Notes: generated by a model from the letters alone, not told the origin. Counted from the first letter of the stretch, positions 27,007 through 36,071 are shown. The stretch: DNA of 62,617 nucleotides from Candidatus Gastranaerophilales bacterium (GCA_944324245.1 CALUVO010000082.1:1-62617), one strand, 5' to 3'. Made by a program: numbers and translations.

Positions 27007-29103
27007 CTACTGATAATCAGGTGCATACATTTCACCGATTGTATCAACAGCCTCTACCCTTATATCCGTAATCAATTCACTGTAAGATATTACAACGATT
27101 GTCGGAATATGTCTTTCAAGCAGCTGATACAGCGGCAGCCTGATTCTCGGAGAACACAGGATTACCGGCTGTCTGCCGACTGTCTGGTGCGCTCTCATAA
27201 GAGTAGATGCTGTTGTCTCGATTAACTCCTGTACCTGCATCGGGTTCAAAAGGAACATTGTACCGAGCTCTGTTCTCTGGCAGCTGTCATCCAGTGTTTT
27301 TTCCCATTCGCTTGAAAGAGTGAGCGCATACAGCACTTTATCTTCAGTACAGTGCGTAAGACAAATCTGTCTGCCCAGTGCCGCCCTTATACGTTCTGAT
27401 AGGATATCAGGTTCTTTTGAAAATCTGGCATAGTCGCATAATCTTTCAAAAATAAAGATGATATCTTTTATAGAAACTCTTTCTCTGATGAGGTTAACAA
27501 AGATTTTTCTTAAGTCACTTGTTGAAATAATTGTCGGAATAAGGTCATTAACAAGAGTCGGATCCTGTGATTTAACAAGTTCCATAAGCTTAAGAACATC
27601 GGTTTTTGTCATAACCTCATCAACGTATTTTCTTACGCATTCTTGAAGGTGAGTAACTATTACATCTACTGAGTCAACAGCTGTCAGATGGTCTTTTTCA
27701 TCAATTTGCGCAGGATCAATCCAGTATGCCTGTGCCTGATATGTAGGATCAATATTGACTATACAATCAGCCGGTGTCGGTTTACCCGTTGCATCCCACT
27801 GGTCTGCAATAACCATCAATTTTCCGGGATACACAAAGCCATTTGCAACTTTATTTCCACGTATAGATATAAGGTACTCATTTGCATCCAGTGCAGAAGA
27901 GTCCATAATTCTTATATTAGGTATGATATAGCCAAGCTCATCAGTTACACGCTGACGAAGAGCAGCAATCTTGGCTAATAACTGACCTTCTTGATCAGGG
28001 TCAGCTATCGGAAGTAATCCTCTGCCCACCTGCAGACTCAAAACATCTACACCAAGACGCTCATACATCTTGTTCGGGTTAACAAGATCCTGCATGTTCT
28101 GTTTAACATTCTCCAATTGTCCCAGTTGTGCCTGTACATCCTGATTAACAAGTACAGAAAATGCAGCTATGATAATTACAATAGAGAATAACAGAAACGG
28201 AAAAAACGGCAATCCTGTCCAGTGGCTGGTAAATGCAATTAAAAGAAGGAATGCTACGGCACAGAACAAACTCATAGGCTTGCTCAAAATCTGTCCTGCA
28301 ACATCAGCTGCCAAGCTCGGGCTTGCAGCTGAAGCACGTGTCATTACGATACCCGCTGAAACAGCCATCAATAATGACGGCAACTGTGATGACAAACCGT
28401 CACCGATTGTTAATACTGTATATTTTTGAACGGCATCTGCTGCAGGCATGCCCTGCTGCAGCATACCAATACACAACCCGCCTACGATGTTGATAATTAC
28501 AATGATGATACCTGCCATGGTATCACCTTTTACAAACTTCATAGCACCGTCCATAGAACCGAACAGCGCTGATTCTCTTTGTAAATCTTCACGTCTTTTT
28601 ACCGCTTCATCAGGAGATATCAAACCTGCGTTAAAGTCTGCGTCAATAGTCATTTGTTTACCGGGCATGGCATCTAATGCAAACCTTGCAGAAACCTCTG
28701 CGATACGTTCCGCACCTTTTGTAATTACCATAAACTGAACAACGGTAATAATAATAAAGATAACTGCCCCTACTACCATATTTCCGCCGGTAACGAATGT
28801 TCCGAATGCGTGAATAGCAGCTCCGGCTTCACCTTTTGCAAGAATAAGCCTCGTTGATGCAATACCAAGAACCAGCCTGTACATTGTACCTATAAGAATA
28901 ATAGAAGGAAATGCAGCCAGTTCAAGAGGCTTTTGAATATACAAAGATATCATCAAAAGCACGATACCAAGAGTAATATTTAATGCAATTGAAAAGTCTA
29001 TAACCCAGTTAGGCATTTCAATAAGCAGGATAAGTATCAGCACTACTACGAATGCTGCAAGACCGAGTTCTGTTATTGAGTTTGAACCTTGTGCTCCTGC
29101 CAT
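27007..29103 (-). CDS. flhA: Flagellar/type III export gate protein FlhA
   Basis: The 698-residue protein is the export-gate ring of the flagellar/type III system. The first third has about eight membrane helices. The highly conserved FHIPEP cytoplasmic loop is clear: AEVSARFALDAMPGKQMTID and SALFGSMDGAMKFVKGD, then LTIGDGLSSQLPSLLMAVSAG. The C-terminal cytoplasmic domain extends to PDYQ. Sequence and length are canonical. Its ATG overlaps the fliH stop by one base (TAATG), which indicates translational coupling. Confidence 0.96.
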   Translation of the reverse strand: MAGAQGSNSITELGLAAFVVVLILILLIEMPNWVIDFSIALNITLGIVLLMISLYIQKPLELAAFPSIILIGTMYRLVLGIASTRLILAKGEAGAAIHAFGTFVTGGNMVVGAVIFIIITVVQFMVITKGAERIAEVSARFALDAMPGKQMTIDADFNAGLISPDEAVKRREDLQRESALFGSMDGAMKFVKGDTMAGIIIVIINIVGGLCIGMLQQGMPAADAVQKYTVLTIGDGLSSQLPSLLMAVSAGIVMTRASAASPSLAADVAGQILSKPMSLFCAVAFLLLIAFTSHWTGLPFFPFLLFSIVIIIAAFSVLVNQDVQAQLGQLENVKQNMQDLVNPNKMYERLGVDVLSLQVGRGLLPIADPDQEGQLLAKIAALRQRVTDELGYIIPNIRIMDSSALDANEYLISIRGNKVANGFVYPGKLMVIADQWDATGKPTPADCIVNIDPTYQAQAYWIDPAQIDEKDHLTAVDSVDVIVTHLQECVRKYVDEVMTKTDVLKLMELVKSQDPTLVNDLIPTIISTSDLRKIFVNLIRERVSIKDIIFIFERLCDYARFSKEPDILSERIRAALGRQICLTHCTEDKVLYALTLSSEWEKTLDDSCQRTELGTMFLLNPMQVQELIETTASTLMRAHQTVGRQPVILCSPRIRLPLYQLLERHIPTIVVISYSELITDIRVEAVDTIGEMYAPDYQ

Positions 29104-29861
29104 TAGATTTGTTTAAATGCCTCCTTTATTAAATCGAGTTGTGTTTCGATATTAGCATCTATTATACCGTTTGAAGTTTCTATTACTGCCGAGCCTTCAT
29201 CAACCTCTTTGTCGCCATTTACATATATTTTAGCTTCAAATTGGCCGGAGGACAAAAGTTTCGGGACAATTTCTTTTGTGTATTCGACATCGGTTGGATT
29301 TACTTTTAGTATAATTTTATTTTCGTCTTTAGCAAGACTTTTCAATGCATCTTTAACAATTGCCTCAAGTACAGATTTATCTGTCTGTACTTCTTTTTTT
29401 ATAATTTTCTCTGCAACTTTTAGAGCGATATCAAGAATATCGCCGGAAATTTCATTATAGAGCTCTTCTTTGTATTCAAAGAATTCTTCTAAAGAATCTT
29501 TTAAATCATTCACAGCAGAATGTGCTTCTTCAAGACCTTTTTCAAAGCCTTCTTTAGAAGCCTGCTCTTTAATCATTATGGCTTCTTGCTGCGCACGTGA
29601 GATAAGATTTCTGTCGTCAATTCGTCTGTAGCCTCTTCGTCGGTCGCCTCTGCGTCTTTCTGCACGTTGATTAAAATCTATTTCATCAAAATTAAAACCA
29701 GCAAAAATATCAGATGTATCTTCTTTTAGTTCTTTTTTTTCTTCCGGTTCAGATTCAATTGTTTCCGGTTGCACAACAGGTTCAGGCTGTTTATCTTCTA
29801 CGGCCGGTATTTCAATTTTAGGTTTTATTATCTTTTTTTGGTTGTATTTTTTTATTATCAT
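29103..29861 (-). CDS. fliH: FliH/SctL-like export ATPase regulator
   Basis: FliH forms the stalk that links the FliI ATPase to the rotor or C-ring. The 252-residue protein has an acidic, Pro/Glu-rich N-terminus (about 10-55), an Arg-rich patch (RAERRRGDRRRGYRR, about 63-77), a long helical region (95-150) and the C-terminal FliH domain with DIALKVAEKIIKKEVQ and NPTDVEYTKEIV. The similarity to V/F-type ATPase E/b subunits is typical. The Arg-rich insertion is unusual. It lies between the FliG-like gene and flhA. Confidence 0.85.
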   Translation of the reverse strand: MIIKKYNQKKIIKPKIEIPAVEDKQPEPVVQPETIESEPEEKKELKEDTSDIFAGFNFDEIDFNQRAERRRGDRRRGYRRIDDRNLISRAQQEAIMIKEQASKEGFEKGLEEAHSAVNDLKDSLEEFFEYKEELYNEISGDILDIALKVAEKIIKKEVQTDKSVLEAIVKDALKSLAKDENKIILKVNPTDVEYTKEIVPKLLSSGQFEAKIYVNGDKEVDEGSAVIETSNGIIDANIETQLDLIKEAFKQI

Positions 29862-29879
29862 TTAGTATTTTATATCCGT

Positions 29880-30857
29880 TTATCGGTTTAATTTTTCTTC
29901 GAGATAATCGCAAACAATCTCTGTAATTCTTGGCGGTAAATCATCGGCAGTGCCTTGTGTTGATTGTGTAATCAGATGTTTTATTGCCAGTCTTTCTTTG
30001 TTCATCATATTCGAAATTTTTGTAATATCCGAATTCTTTACAATATTATATAATCGTTTATTAATTTTGTTTTTATTTAACTTTTTAGGCTGCGGGAGTG
30101 TATTTTTTATTTCTGTAAGACATTTTGCAACAAGAGCGGGATCAAGTTTATTTTCAAGATCTTCCATATTGGCATAATCTCTAAGCATATTTGCTTCTTC
30201 TGGTGAAAATTTATCCAAAAGTCCCTGTCTTTTTTCAAAAGGAAGATGCCTTAAAACAATAGCAAAAGTTGCAAGCTTTAAAATTTTGTTATCATTCGGA
30301 GCAGGAGTATATCCTTCTGACGGAGGTTCTCCATTTGCCTGTGCTTCTGACTCCTGAGCAGCTGCCTGTTGAGCCATTTCATCAATATTCGAATGAGTCA
30401 GAGCTTCTTTTACCTGTTCATCAGTCAAAACACCTTTGCTTTTTAGTTCTTCAAGAGCTTCGTTGTACGCTTTTTTTACATGAAACTCGACTACAGCAAT
30501 CATATCGCCTTGCGGCATATTTTTTATTATCGCAGTCTTAGCTATTTCAAATATTGTAAAAGCAATCTTTTGCAGAATTCCGTCTCTAAACTGAGGGTCT
30601 ATTCCGCTTCTTATAATGTCAATTGATTTATGAAATGCCCACTCACCTATAAACTGCGTAACAACACTTGCCTGATCCGCATTGAAAGATATTGTTGTAT
30701 CATTAGATATTGCTTCACCAGCCATATAGCAGAAGTTGTGAACAATATTTATAATATACTGTTTGTCCGCATCAGAAATATCCTGAGGCAGTGCAGGACC
30801 GACCTGTTCTGCCAGGCTCCTTGCAAATGCTTTAAAATCAAATCCTTCTATTGGCAA
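29880..30857 (-). CDS. Divergent FliG-like protein with a novel N-terminal domain
   Basis: Position, between fliF and fliH, is where fliG normally lies. Residues about 195-250 (FAIVLRHLPFEKRQGLLDKF...) resemble the armadillo-like middle repeat of FliG. The first ~160 residues do not look like FliG. They align without gaps to the N-terminal domain of the membrane protein at 8360-9358, with shared FHKS, KIAF.IFE and SNID.MA. A Gln/Ala/Glu-rich linker (about 160-190) joins the parts. The C-terminus (about 255-325) is basic and helical. The classical FliG torque helix is not evident. I infer a rotor or C-ring-like component that binds the FliF tail. Confidence 0.75.
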   Translation of the reverse strand: MPIEGFDFKAFARSLAEQVGPALPQDISDADKQYIINIVHNFCYMAGEAISNDTTISFNADQASVVTQFIGEWAFHKSIDIIRSGIDPQFRDGILQKIAFTIFEIAKTAIIKNMPQGDMIAVVEFHVKKAYNEALEELKSKGVLTDEQVKEALTHSNIDEMAQQAAAQESEAQANGEPPSEGYTPAPNDNKILKLATFAIVLRHLPFEKRQGLLDKFSPEEANMLRDYANMEDLENKLDPALVAKCLTEIKNTLPQPKKLNKNKINKRLYNIVKNSDITKISNMMNKERLAIKHLITQSTQGTADDLPPRITEIVCDYLEEKLNR

Positions 30858-30899
30858 TGTATGCTCCCCATGTTTTTGTTGACTCTTAATAATTTTATA

Positions 30900-31040
30900 T
30901 TGACTCAGGAACTTCCCATTTACTCAACCGTTTCGGGCTCCACCTCGGCTTTCGTTTTGGCAGCGTTTCTGCCTTCGCTAGGGCGGTCACTTACGGTTAC
31001 AAAAGAATGCCTTTCATTTCTGAAAGTCATTCTTTTTCAC
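30900..31040. repeat. GC-rich palindromic intergenic segment (element D)
   Basis: The fliF to FliG-like gap is GC-richer than its surroundings and palindromic. It has GGCAG-CGTTT-CTGCC (about 30959-30973) and an AT-rich hairpin with GAATG/CATTC and TTTCA/TGAAA arms (about 31003-31034). Its layout resembles elements A-C (GC-rich hairpins next to an AT-rich one). I could not find a long exact match, so membership in the same family is only suspected. Confidence 0.4.
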
Positions 31041-31045
31041 ACAAG

Positions 31046-32677
31046 TTAACTTTTTTCAATCCAGCTTTTTACCTGTTCAGCTACTTCTGCATCATCCAGT
31101 CCCTCCATTTCTGCTGCGAGATCTGAAAGTGTTGTATTTAATTCAGGAATAGGTCTGGCTGCTGCTTGTTTTTGTTCAAGCATACCCTGTGCAAGCTGGG
31201 TCTGTTTTTCAATTAATTCTGCTGCCTTAAGATTTACATCTCTTAGCTGTTTTTCCTGATCTTGAGCTCTTTCTCTGAGCTTTTCTATTTCTTCTCTCTG
31301 ACGTTCCTGTGCCTTTTTAACTCTATCAGAGAGGAATTTTAAACCGACGCCAAGACCAATTAAAATCAAAGCAATAGCTATCCACCACGGGTTGCCTGTA
31401 GAATCAGGTTTTGGCAGAGATTCCGGTTTATCTCCCGCAAGAAAAGGATCAACCGAGTCAGAAAATGCAATTTCTACATTTTCCGCTTTTGCTTTAGGTG
31501 AAGCTGCTCTGGCTATAAGCTCTTTCAACTCTTCAAGAGTCATATTGGCTGGAATAGCACTTTCTTCAAGAGTTACTGCAATAGAAATATCTTCAATTGT
31601 TCCGGGTTTAACAAGTTCACTTGTCTGTACTTTAGGAACACCGAATTGAGTTTCTCTTGCCGTTCTTGAGTAGCTTCTGTTTTGTGCGGAATCAGCATTG
31701 TTTGCCGGCAAGCCGTTAGGCAGGTATACACTTACCGCACTGATTCCTTTATTTGTATCTCTTGTTTGATCACCCAAACCTTCAGAGAAAGTTTGCTCTG
31801 TCAGAGAAGTTTTCTTTGTAGGGTCAAAATCGATGGCATCTCTTTGCATTGGTGCCTGTCTTAAGTATGTACTAACCGTAACAGCATAATTTCCTTTACC
31901 AATTAATTTGTCCAGCTGGGTTTTTACTTTTGCCTGCATATACTGGTCATTTTCCTCCAGTTTCGCAAGCATATCATCATCCGCTGAAGCAATAGAATCA
32001 TATACATTACCGTTTGTATCAGTAATAGAAATATTTTCTGCTTCAAGTCCGTTTACAGAACCCAAAAGCAGGTTCCTTATTGCTTTAACTTTCATGTTAT
32101 CCAGCTTTTCTCCGCTTGGCATAACAAGCTGTACCGTTGCAGTTACCGGTTTTTCATCCTGTTCAAACATTACCTGTTCAGGTATAGAAATAAAAACCGA
32201 GGCATTTTCTATCGGAGGGATTTTTCTTATTAAACGTGACAATTCACCGTTAATTGCGCGGGTAAGCCTTATTCTTTTATCTTCTTTTGTTGAAGTAAAA
32301 TCGCCTTTGTCAAATATTTCAAGACCTACATTCTGGTCTATCAGACCGCTTTTTACTATTGCAAGAAGGGCTCTGTCTCTTTGTGTCATTGTGTATTTTT
32401 GCAAATACAAAATCGATTTTTGTCCGTCAAGACGTCTTTCTATCGTAATACCTTCTCTTGCAAGAAGTGCCTGAATTTCTATGGCTTTGCCAAGATTATC
32501 AGTTGTAAGCAAGTCAAGCGGTTTATCAATAACTTTTTCTTTAACAACTTTAGGTGTATTTGAATTATTTGAAGACACAACAAGCCCCACTGTTATAAAC
32601 AGTGCGATAACGACTACGAGTCCTCCTATTATCCCATATAGCAATGGCTTATTTTCGAATATTTTTTGAAAATCCAT
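31046..32677 (-). CDS. fliF: Flagellar MS-ring protein FliF
   Basis: FliF forms the membrane ring at the base of the flagellar/type III apparatus. The 543-residue protein has transmembrane helices near both ends (about 13-34 and 433-450), the YscJ/FliF ring-building motif domains between them, for example RDRALLAIVKSGLIDQNVG and IRKIPPIENASVFISIPE, and a coiled, basic stretch after the second helix. The last residues (EVAEQVKSWIEKS) resemble the FliG-binding tail of canonical FliF. It starts the operon and has a recognisable promoter. Confidence 0.93.
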   Translation of the reverse strand: MDFQKIFENKPLLYGIIGGLVVVIALFITVGLVVSSNNSNTPKVVKEKVIDKPLDLLTTDNLGKAIEIQALLAREGITIERRLDGQKSILYLQKYTMTQRDRALLAIVKSGLIDQNVGLEIFDKGDFTSTKEDKRIRLTRAINGELSRLIRKIPPIENASVFISIPEQVMFEQDEKPVTATVQLVMPSGEKLDNMKVKAIRNLLLGSVNGLEAENISITDTNGNVYDSIASADDDMLAKLEENDQYMQAKVKTQLDKLIGKGNYAVTVSTYLRQAPMQRDAIDFDPTKKTSLTEQTFSEGLGDQTRDTNKGISAVSVYLPNGLPANNADSAQNRSYSRTARETQFGVPKVQTSELVKPGTIEDISIAVTLEESAIPANMTLEELKELIARAASPKAKAENVEIAFSDSVDPFLAGDKPESLPKPDSTGNPWWIAIALILIGLGVGLKFLSDRVKKAQERQREEIEKLRERAQDQEKQLRDVNLKAAELIEKQTQLAQGMLEQKQAAARPIPELNTTLSDLAAEMEGLDDAEVAEQVKSWIEKS

Positions 32678-32706
32678 TTAGAGTTTTTCCTGCCTCGTTA
32701 TTTACG

Positions 32707-32735
32707 ATTATACTATCAATTACGGTATAAGTTAA
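32707..32735 (-). promoter_or_regulatory. Sigma70-type promoter of the fliF operon
   Basis: On the minus strand TATAAT is at 32712-32707 and TTAACT at 32735-32730, with a 17-bp spacer, about 30 bp before the fliF ATG. An AGGAA ribosome binding site follows. There is no evident sigma28 or sigma54 pattern. Confidence 0.6.
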
Positions 32736-32757
32736 CCGTCTGTGAAAGATTTCGCAT

Positions 32758-32811
32758 AAAAAATCATCAATATGGATGAGATTTTCGGCTCCTCTATATT
32801 AATGATTTTTT
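32758..32811 (-). terminator. Terminator of the alpha/beta hydrolase gene
   Basis: AAAAAATCAT (32758-32767) pairs with ATGATTTTTT (32802-32811), extended by AATAT/ATATT after one mismatch, with a 22-base loop. On the minus strand it follows the hydrolase stop and ends in a U-run. It separates the hydrolase transcript from the fliF promoter. Confidence 0.7.
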
Positions 32812-32837
32812 TATAAAAGTCATGAAAACAGTTTAGA

Positions 32838-33605
32838 CTATTTTATTTTTGGAAAAACCCAGTTTACTATATCAGATGCCATTGAAGGATTTGCTTTCAG
32901 CATAAGCATTCCCATTCCGCCTGCTGGATAAGTTTTTATTTCAAATGTACCCTGCGCAAATTTTTTCAAAAAATTTGTTTCTTTGTAAGAATAGTTATCA
33001 CGAATGCTTACCATTGAAATTATAGGCATATTTCCAAGATTAGTCATTGCTATAGGTGTATAAAGGCCTTTAAAATTTTGTGTAGGAGAAATCAATACAA
33101 GACACTTCGGTTTATTCATCATTTTTTCTGCTGCTAATATAGCTGTATTTGCACCAATATCAGCTCCAACTATTGCATATTTTGTGGTAGAAATATTTTT
33201 ATAATTCATTGCTATGTAGCTTAGTATTTCCGCTACATCCTGCGGATATTTTGCAAAGTTTTTTTCTGTATAATACTGCCACGAACGTATTTTAAAATCC
33301 GAGTCATACATACTCTGCCCGTGTCCCCTTAAATCAACAAGCAATACGGCGGCACCTGAATCTACAAATTGTTTTACAACAATTCCCCAGTAATCGCTTG
33401 AATACCCGATAGAATGAAGCATTACCACAAGAGGATAAATTTTTTCTTTTTTAGCAGGATAAAACAGTTTTGATTTTACAACAAAATTATCTTTTGTTTC
33501 ATAAGTAATTGACATATACCCGACTTTATTTTTCTTTGCAGCAGCAAAAGAAGCTGGTGGTATAACCATAAGAATTGCTATTAAAAGTATAATAAACTTT
33601 TTCAT
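32838..33605 (-). CDS. Secreted alpha/beta hydrolase with Asp at the nucleophile position
   Basis: The 255-residue protein has a signal peptide (MKKFIILLIAILMVIPPASF, cleavage probably after SFA) and an alpha/beta-hydrolase fold with VMLHSIGYSSDYW and VDLRGHGQS. The nucleophile elbow reads VGADIGAN, so Asp149 stands where hydrolases and esterases of this type have Ser. The expected late histidine is not obvious. It may be a dehalogenase/epoxide-hydrolase-like enzyme, an inactive binding protein, or one with a shifted mechanism. It lies upstream of the fliF operon but has its own terminator. Confidence 0.78.
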   Translation of the reverse strand: MKKFIILLIAILMVIPPASFAAAKKNKVGYMSITYETKDNFVVKSKLFYPAKKEKIYPLVVMLHSIGYSSDYWGIVVKQFVDSGAAVLLVDLRGHGQSMYDSDFKIRSWQYYTEKNFAKYPQDVAEILSYIAMNYKNISTTKYAIVGADIGANTAILAAEKMMNKPKCLVLISPTQNFKGLYTPIAMTNLGNMPIISMVSIRDNYSYKETNFLKKFAQGTFEIKTYPAGGMGMLMLKANPSMASDIVNWVFPKIK

Positions 33606-33652
33606 TCTAATTCTCTTCTTTGGGAAAATTTTTGTTTATAAAATTATTATTA

Positions 33653-34924
33653 CTATTTATCTTCATTATCTCTTTTGCAAATTATACAATCCAATATATT
33701 TACAAGCTCAGGATCCCATTTTATACCGGATTCTTCTTTAATAATTGCAATAGATTCTTCCTGCGTTTTGGCTTTTCGGTAAGAACGGTCTTCTCTTAAT
33801 GCACAATATGCATCAGCAATAGCTATGATTCTTGAACCGAGAGGAATACTGTATCCTTTAAGGCCTTCGGGTTCACCTTTACCATCCCATCTTTCTTTAT
33901 GGTAATGAATATACGGTATTACTTCTGATAGGAAATTTATGCTCATAAGAAGACTTACACCGATATTGGGATGGTTTTGTAATGTTTCCCAGTCTTCTTT
34001 TGATAGTTTTTCTTTTTTATTAAATAATTCTTCCGGTATAGTAATTTTTCCAATATTCTGTAAAAGCCCTGCATAATAAATTAAATCTTTTGTTTTTTCA
34101 TTTAAGCCGAGATTTTCACATATTGTTCTTGATAAATCTGCAACATGCTGGGAGTGATTGTTGTGAAATTCGCTTTTTGCATCAACTGCTTTAGCAAGCA
34201 TTTCCACAAAATTTTGCTGTTCTTCACCCAGATCTCCTATAACTGCAGTTAATTCAGCTCTGTAATGTTGAAGTTCACTGCTTGTAACTTCCTCATCAGC
34301 CATAACCTTTGATGTTTCATCTGTAAGTTTTTGAAGCATCATTGATATCGCAAAAAGGGTTGCTGTTACTTTTATCAATTTTATAAATTCTTCTGATAAA
34401 TTTTTATCCTGTCGGGGTTCAATCATAATTAAACCTGCATTTTCAGAACCGTAATGCATTGGTATATGAACAAGTTTCGGATTGTCACAGTCAATTTCTT
34501 CATCCGCAGAAATTGACGACCCGACAAGGACTAAGCCGGATTCTTCATTATCCATGCCTGTTACATATTCATTTGCAAGAAAAATATGGCATGCTTTTGC
34601 TTCTATCATTTGCACAATTGTCTTTGCAATAGAGTTATATATTATATAATCTTCTTTGTTTGTAAATCCCAGAACACTCAAAGTATTGTTGATTGAATAT
34701 ATAGATATAAGCTCTGCCAACTGTTTTTTCAGACTTTCCGCTTTATCTTTTATATCGTGTTTTTTTATTTTTTCTGCAAGATCCTCAGATATCAAATGTT
34801 CAGTTAAAAAATCACCGAGGTTAAGAGCAAAAATTTCTTCCAACGGATCATCTTCCAAAAATTCTGCGCTTCTGGAAAAAACCGATACTCCTTCTTCTTT
34901 TTTGTTAATATTCTCTTTTGTCAT
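33653..34924 (-). CDS. GAF-like/HD-GYP protein with degenerate metal site
   Basis: The 423-residue protein has an unassigned N-terminus, a GAF-like sensor region (about 75-200) and a C-terminal HD-GYP domain (about 235-415). Active HD-GYP proteins hydrolyse cyclic-di-GMP with a metal-binding HD. Here the HDIGK segment reads LLQNIGKITIPEE, so Gln289-Asn290 replace His-Asp. The rest is recognisable (HYHKERWDGKGEPEGLKG, ADAYCALREDRSYR). The protein is therefore probably a non-catalytic binding or signalling partner. It is located between the hydrolase and an unknown membrane protein, upstream of the flagellar-type operon. Confidence 0.85.
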   Translation of the reverse strand: MTKENINKKEEGVSVFSRSAEFLEDDPLEEIFALNLGDFLTEHLISEDLAEKIKKHDIKDKAESLKKQLAELISIYSINNTLSVLGFTNKEDYIIYNSIAKTIVQMIEAKACHIFLANEYVTGMDNEESGLVLVGSSISADEEIDCDNPKLVHIPMHYGSENAGLIMIEPRQDKNLSEEFIKLIKVTATLFAISMMLQKLTDETSKVMADEEVTSSELQHYRAELTAVIGDLGEEQQNFVEMLAKAVDAKSEFHNNHSQHVADLSRTICENLGLNEKTKDLIYYAGLLQNIGKITIPEELFNKKEKLSKEDWETLQNHPNIGVSLLMSINFLSEVIPYIHYHKERWDGKGEPEGLKGYSIPLGSRIIAIADAYCALREDRSYRKAKTQEESIAIIKEESGIKWDPELVNILDCIICKRDNEDK

Positions 34925-35033
34925 GTTTCATTCCTATTAACTTCCGTATTTTTATTATCGGCATATAAATCATAAAACTTTATAGGAAATTCACAAAGTT
35001 CATACTTTTGTTTATAAATCTTAATATTTTTGT

Positions 35034-36071
35034 CTAAGAAATTTTTCCGTTTCGATAACCAATTCCGGCACGGTATGCAGAAACCGAGTATAACATTGGA
35101 AGAACAGGCCCTATCCATTTTAAACCCGAGACAAATCCGACAGATGCAACATCATCAAGATGCAGGCTTACATCCAATGCTTCTGGATGTCTTTCCTCAT
35201 TCAGATTTTTAAACATTTCTTTTACAGATTTTTTATTTGGAGTTTTGTTTCTGTCAAAAACGGGATTTATTACGTTTTTTCCGACAAAATTTGCAATAGC
35301 ATTACCTGCAGCAAGACCAACACCGAGAACACCTGTCATCATGGCAGCAAATCTTGCAGTTTTTGATTTTACATTAAAAACATTCATTGTAAACGCCCCG
35401 AGTCCGGCCCCTACGTTGCAAAGAGCAATGTTATTTAAGTATTGATAAGTTCCTTCTTTTATTTTATCAGGAAATTGTTTTTTCCAATCTTCTTTTGCAA
35501 GCTTATCCCCGACAACACCGCCCGTAATACCGCCTAACACAGGTATCAAGCCAAGCCAGGACAGTTTCAGTAAATCTGCAAACGGGGCTTCACTCTCTGC
35601 ATCCGGTATTATTTTAGAAATAAGTTTTTCATCTTTTAGTTTTTCCTTAAATTCCTGCATGAGATTTTTTACTTCACTGAACTTAAGAATCTTATCATCC
35701 TGTACCTTTTTAATTAACATTTTGGCTTTTTGGCTTAGCGGTTTTGAGAGAACTTCTATAATACCTTCTGAATCTTTTTCCGGCAGCTCTATAATACCCT
35801 CAAAAAGCTGTTTTCCCTTAATTTTTAATCCTCTTGTTGCAATAAGTGCAGAAGCAACAGTAAAGCCTAATACAGATGCATTTTTTATAGCTCTTTTCTT
35901 ACGGTCTTCCTTAGAGCTTTTCATTGTGTCATATATGCCGTATCCGATAGCAGTTCCTGTCAAAACAGGCGGCATAACATCATATAATTTGCCAACCATA
36001 GCAGTTTGATCAAGATATTTTCCCAGAATTTTCAATTTATTTTTTATTGGTGATACAGGTAATACTGGCAT
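35034..36071 (-). CDS. Hypothetical membrane-associated protein
   Basis: This 345-residue protein belongs to no family I recognise. It has Gly/Ala-rich hydrophobic segments near residues 35-60, 65-85, 170-190, 215-235, 240-265 and 310-335. They are separated by basic, helical hydrophilic stretches (KPLSQKAKMLIKKVQDDKI, about 110-130). It lacks a classical signal peptide; the N-terminus MPVLPVSPIKNKL is Pro-rich. It is preceded by a 35-base perfect inverted repeat and is divergent from the DJ-1/PfpI gene. Confidence 0.7.
   Translation of the reverse strand: MPVLPVSPIKNKLKILGKYLDQTAMVGKLYDVMPPVLTGTAIGYGIYDTMKSSKEDRKKRAIKNASVLGFTVASALIATRGLKIKGKQLFEGIIELPEKDSEGIIEVLSKPLSQKAKMLIKKVQDDKILKFSEVKNLMQEFKEKLKDEKLISKIIPDAESEAPFADLLKLSWLGLIPVLGGITGGVVGDKLAKEDWKKQFPDKIKEGTYQYLNNIALCNVGAGLGAFTMNVFNVKSKTARFAAMMTGVLGVGLAAGNAIANFVGKNVINPVFDRNKTPNKKSVKEMFKNLNEERHPEALDVSLHLDDVASVGFVSGLKWIGPVLPMLYSVSAYRAGIGYRNGKIS

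Noticed and set aside
31908..32474. 188-residue plus-strand ORF over fliF
   Set aside because: It is a shadow of fliF, whose sequence is clearly coding on the minus strand.
34921..35118. 65-residue minus-strand ORF before the HD-GYP-like gene
   Set aside because: It overlaps the end of the unknown gene at 35034 and has no ribosome binding site or protein-like features.
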